Shown here: piece by piece, positions 63,441 to 64,000 of the stretch
Position numbering within the stretch: position 1 is the first letter of the stretch
Layout of the letters: each line of letters begins with the position of its first letter
Assembly (NCBI GenBank): GCA_016784545.1
Contig: JADHUM010000009.1
Coordinates: forward strand, 1-64,000
DNA from: Candidatus Neomarinimicrobiota bacterium
GTDB taxonomy: Bacteria; Fidelibacterota; UBA8477; JABMPR01
Direction of reading: 5' to 3'
Length of the DNA: 64,000 bases
Program-made: the position numbers and the translations under genes
The notes under the pieces: model-generated
The model's input: the letters and a program-made list of their open reading frames with translations, nothing else
Database searches by the model: none
Told to the model about the DNA's origin: nothing

Positions 63441-64000
63441 ATGATCAAAAACAGACTCGCAAGCGTAGTGATGATACTTCTTGCCTTATTCGCGCTTGGG
63501 CATACCGCCGAACGATTGGTCTTAGCTGAATATTTCACAAACGCTGGCTGACCTTCCTGTGGCCCCGCAGGGGCTCAGTTGGACGTGTTCCAACAAAATA
63601 ATCCTACGACACATACCCAAATCAACTACCATATGTCATGGCCGGGAACTGACCCATATTACAATTATAATAGCGCGGATGGCGACGCCCGACGTAGCTA
63701 CTATGGATTAAATTGGGTTCCCTACATGTGTATTGATGGTGAAAATGATGAAGGCAGTACAACGACCTGGCAGAATCATATTCTATCCAATGCCCAAACC
63801 ACTGCGCCTTTGGCAATCACCCTCTCTGGAAATTTTGACTATCAAAGTGGATTTGGAAGCCTGCAGGTGACCCTTGATCCTGAAACTGGAGCAGATGGTA
63901 CCCACAGCCTCCACGTTGTGTTGGTTCAGGATGGTTTATACTACATGGGCAGCAATGGTTATCCAGATCATGAAAATGTCATGCGGGACATGTTTCCCAG
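63441..64000 (+). CDS. Second predicted exported selenoprotein, paralogue of the 60054 gene, cut by window edge
   Basis: ATG 63441 follows GGAGAGATT. Reading through TGA 63549-63551 (codon 37, Sec37) gives 186 codons open to the edge. Signal peptide about 1-23, then RLVLAEYFTNAG-U-PSCGPAGAQ, so the UxxC motif, position and flanks match the first copy. The NYHMSWPGTDP segment, WVPYMCIDG loop and TLDPETGADGTHSLHVVLVQ also align with it. The paralogues differ at many codons on both sides of TGA while TGA itself is kept, which is evidence of selection for decoding it. The C-terminal part and any T9SS signal lie outside the window. Confidence 0.85.
63549..63577 (+). promoter_or_regulatory. Bacterial SECIS-like hairpin at the in-frame TGA, second copy
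   Basis: GCCCC (63562-63566) pairs with GGGGC (63570-63574) around GCA. The loop starts 18 bases from the T of TGA, exactly as in the first gene. Stem kept, loop changed. Confidence 0.6.

Overview
The window most likely comes from a Gram-negative member of the FCB group, probably a Marinimicrobia-like (SAR406) or related lineage. This is inferred from protein style only. Four large secreted proteins end in the 'NPFNP ... G(V/I)YFxRL' type IX secretion (Por) sorting domain. There is also a Y_Y_Y/AraC hybrid two-component sensor, DUF4402 proteins, an Omp28-like protein and a TolC/RND pump. TGA is an ordinary stop codon almost everywhere. No tRNA, rRNA, CRISPR array or intact insertion sequence was seen.

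Layout. 1-974: start of a large 2-hydroxyacyl-CoA dehydratase activase (minus strand, cut by the edge). 1480-8374: VWA protein, an OmpR-type two-component system, a spondin-domain lipoprotein and an exported MsrA-MsrB fusion; direct repeats spaced 11 bp before the lipoprotein gene look like a site for the neighbouring regulator. 8502-17655: hybrid sensor/regulator, then two secreted T9SS proteins whose sorting domains are nearly identical in DNA. 17837-19412: nitroreductase and a NYC1-like SDR. 19542-36164: a surface-structure region with two prepilin-like proteins, two duplicated membrane-anchored proteins, a 2128-residue adhesin-like T9SS protein, three DUF4402 subunits, a PapD-like chaperone and an usher-like outer-membrane protein. 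36178-39907: aldo/keto reductase, YtrA-type GntR/ABC operon and a small lipoprotein. 40188-46851: threonine catabolism (SDR-type threonine dehydrogenase plus Kbl), SixA-like phosphatase, Ppx/GppA and an FAD/Fe-S D-lactate dehydrogenase. 46915-51019: TPR gene and BlaI/M56-TonB operon sharing a putative BlaI operator. 51089-53583: SLC13/DASS transporter and class II HDAC-like deacetylase (minus strand). 53717-59920: TetR-TolC-MFP-RND efflux operon. 60054-64000: two tandem paralogous genes, each interrupted by one in-frame TGA.

The strongest unusual signal is that pair at the right end. In both genes TGA is codon 37 and sits where the first cysteine of a thioredoxin-type CxxC motif is expected (U-P-S-C). 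The same hairpin follows TGA at the same distance, and homology runs through the TGA. They are best read as exported selenoproteins with an Omp28/thioredoxin-like domain; the complete copy adds FG-GAP/VCBS repeats and a T9SS signal.

The second signal is regulatory. Four genes in the surface region (21101, 22921, about 24310, 32026) are each preceded by TGGCA(C/T)-N5-TTG, the layout of a sigma-54 -24/-12 promoter. The two duplicated genes also carry, about 94 bp further upstream, the same dyad with a compensatory base-pair change. This suggests one sigma-54-dependent programme for pilin-like, DUF4402 and adhesin genes near a non-proteobacterial chaperone-usher-like pair.
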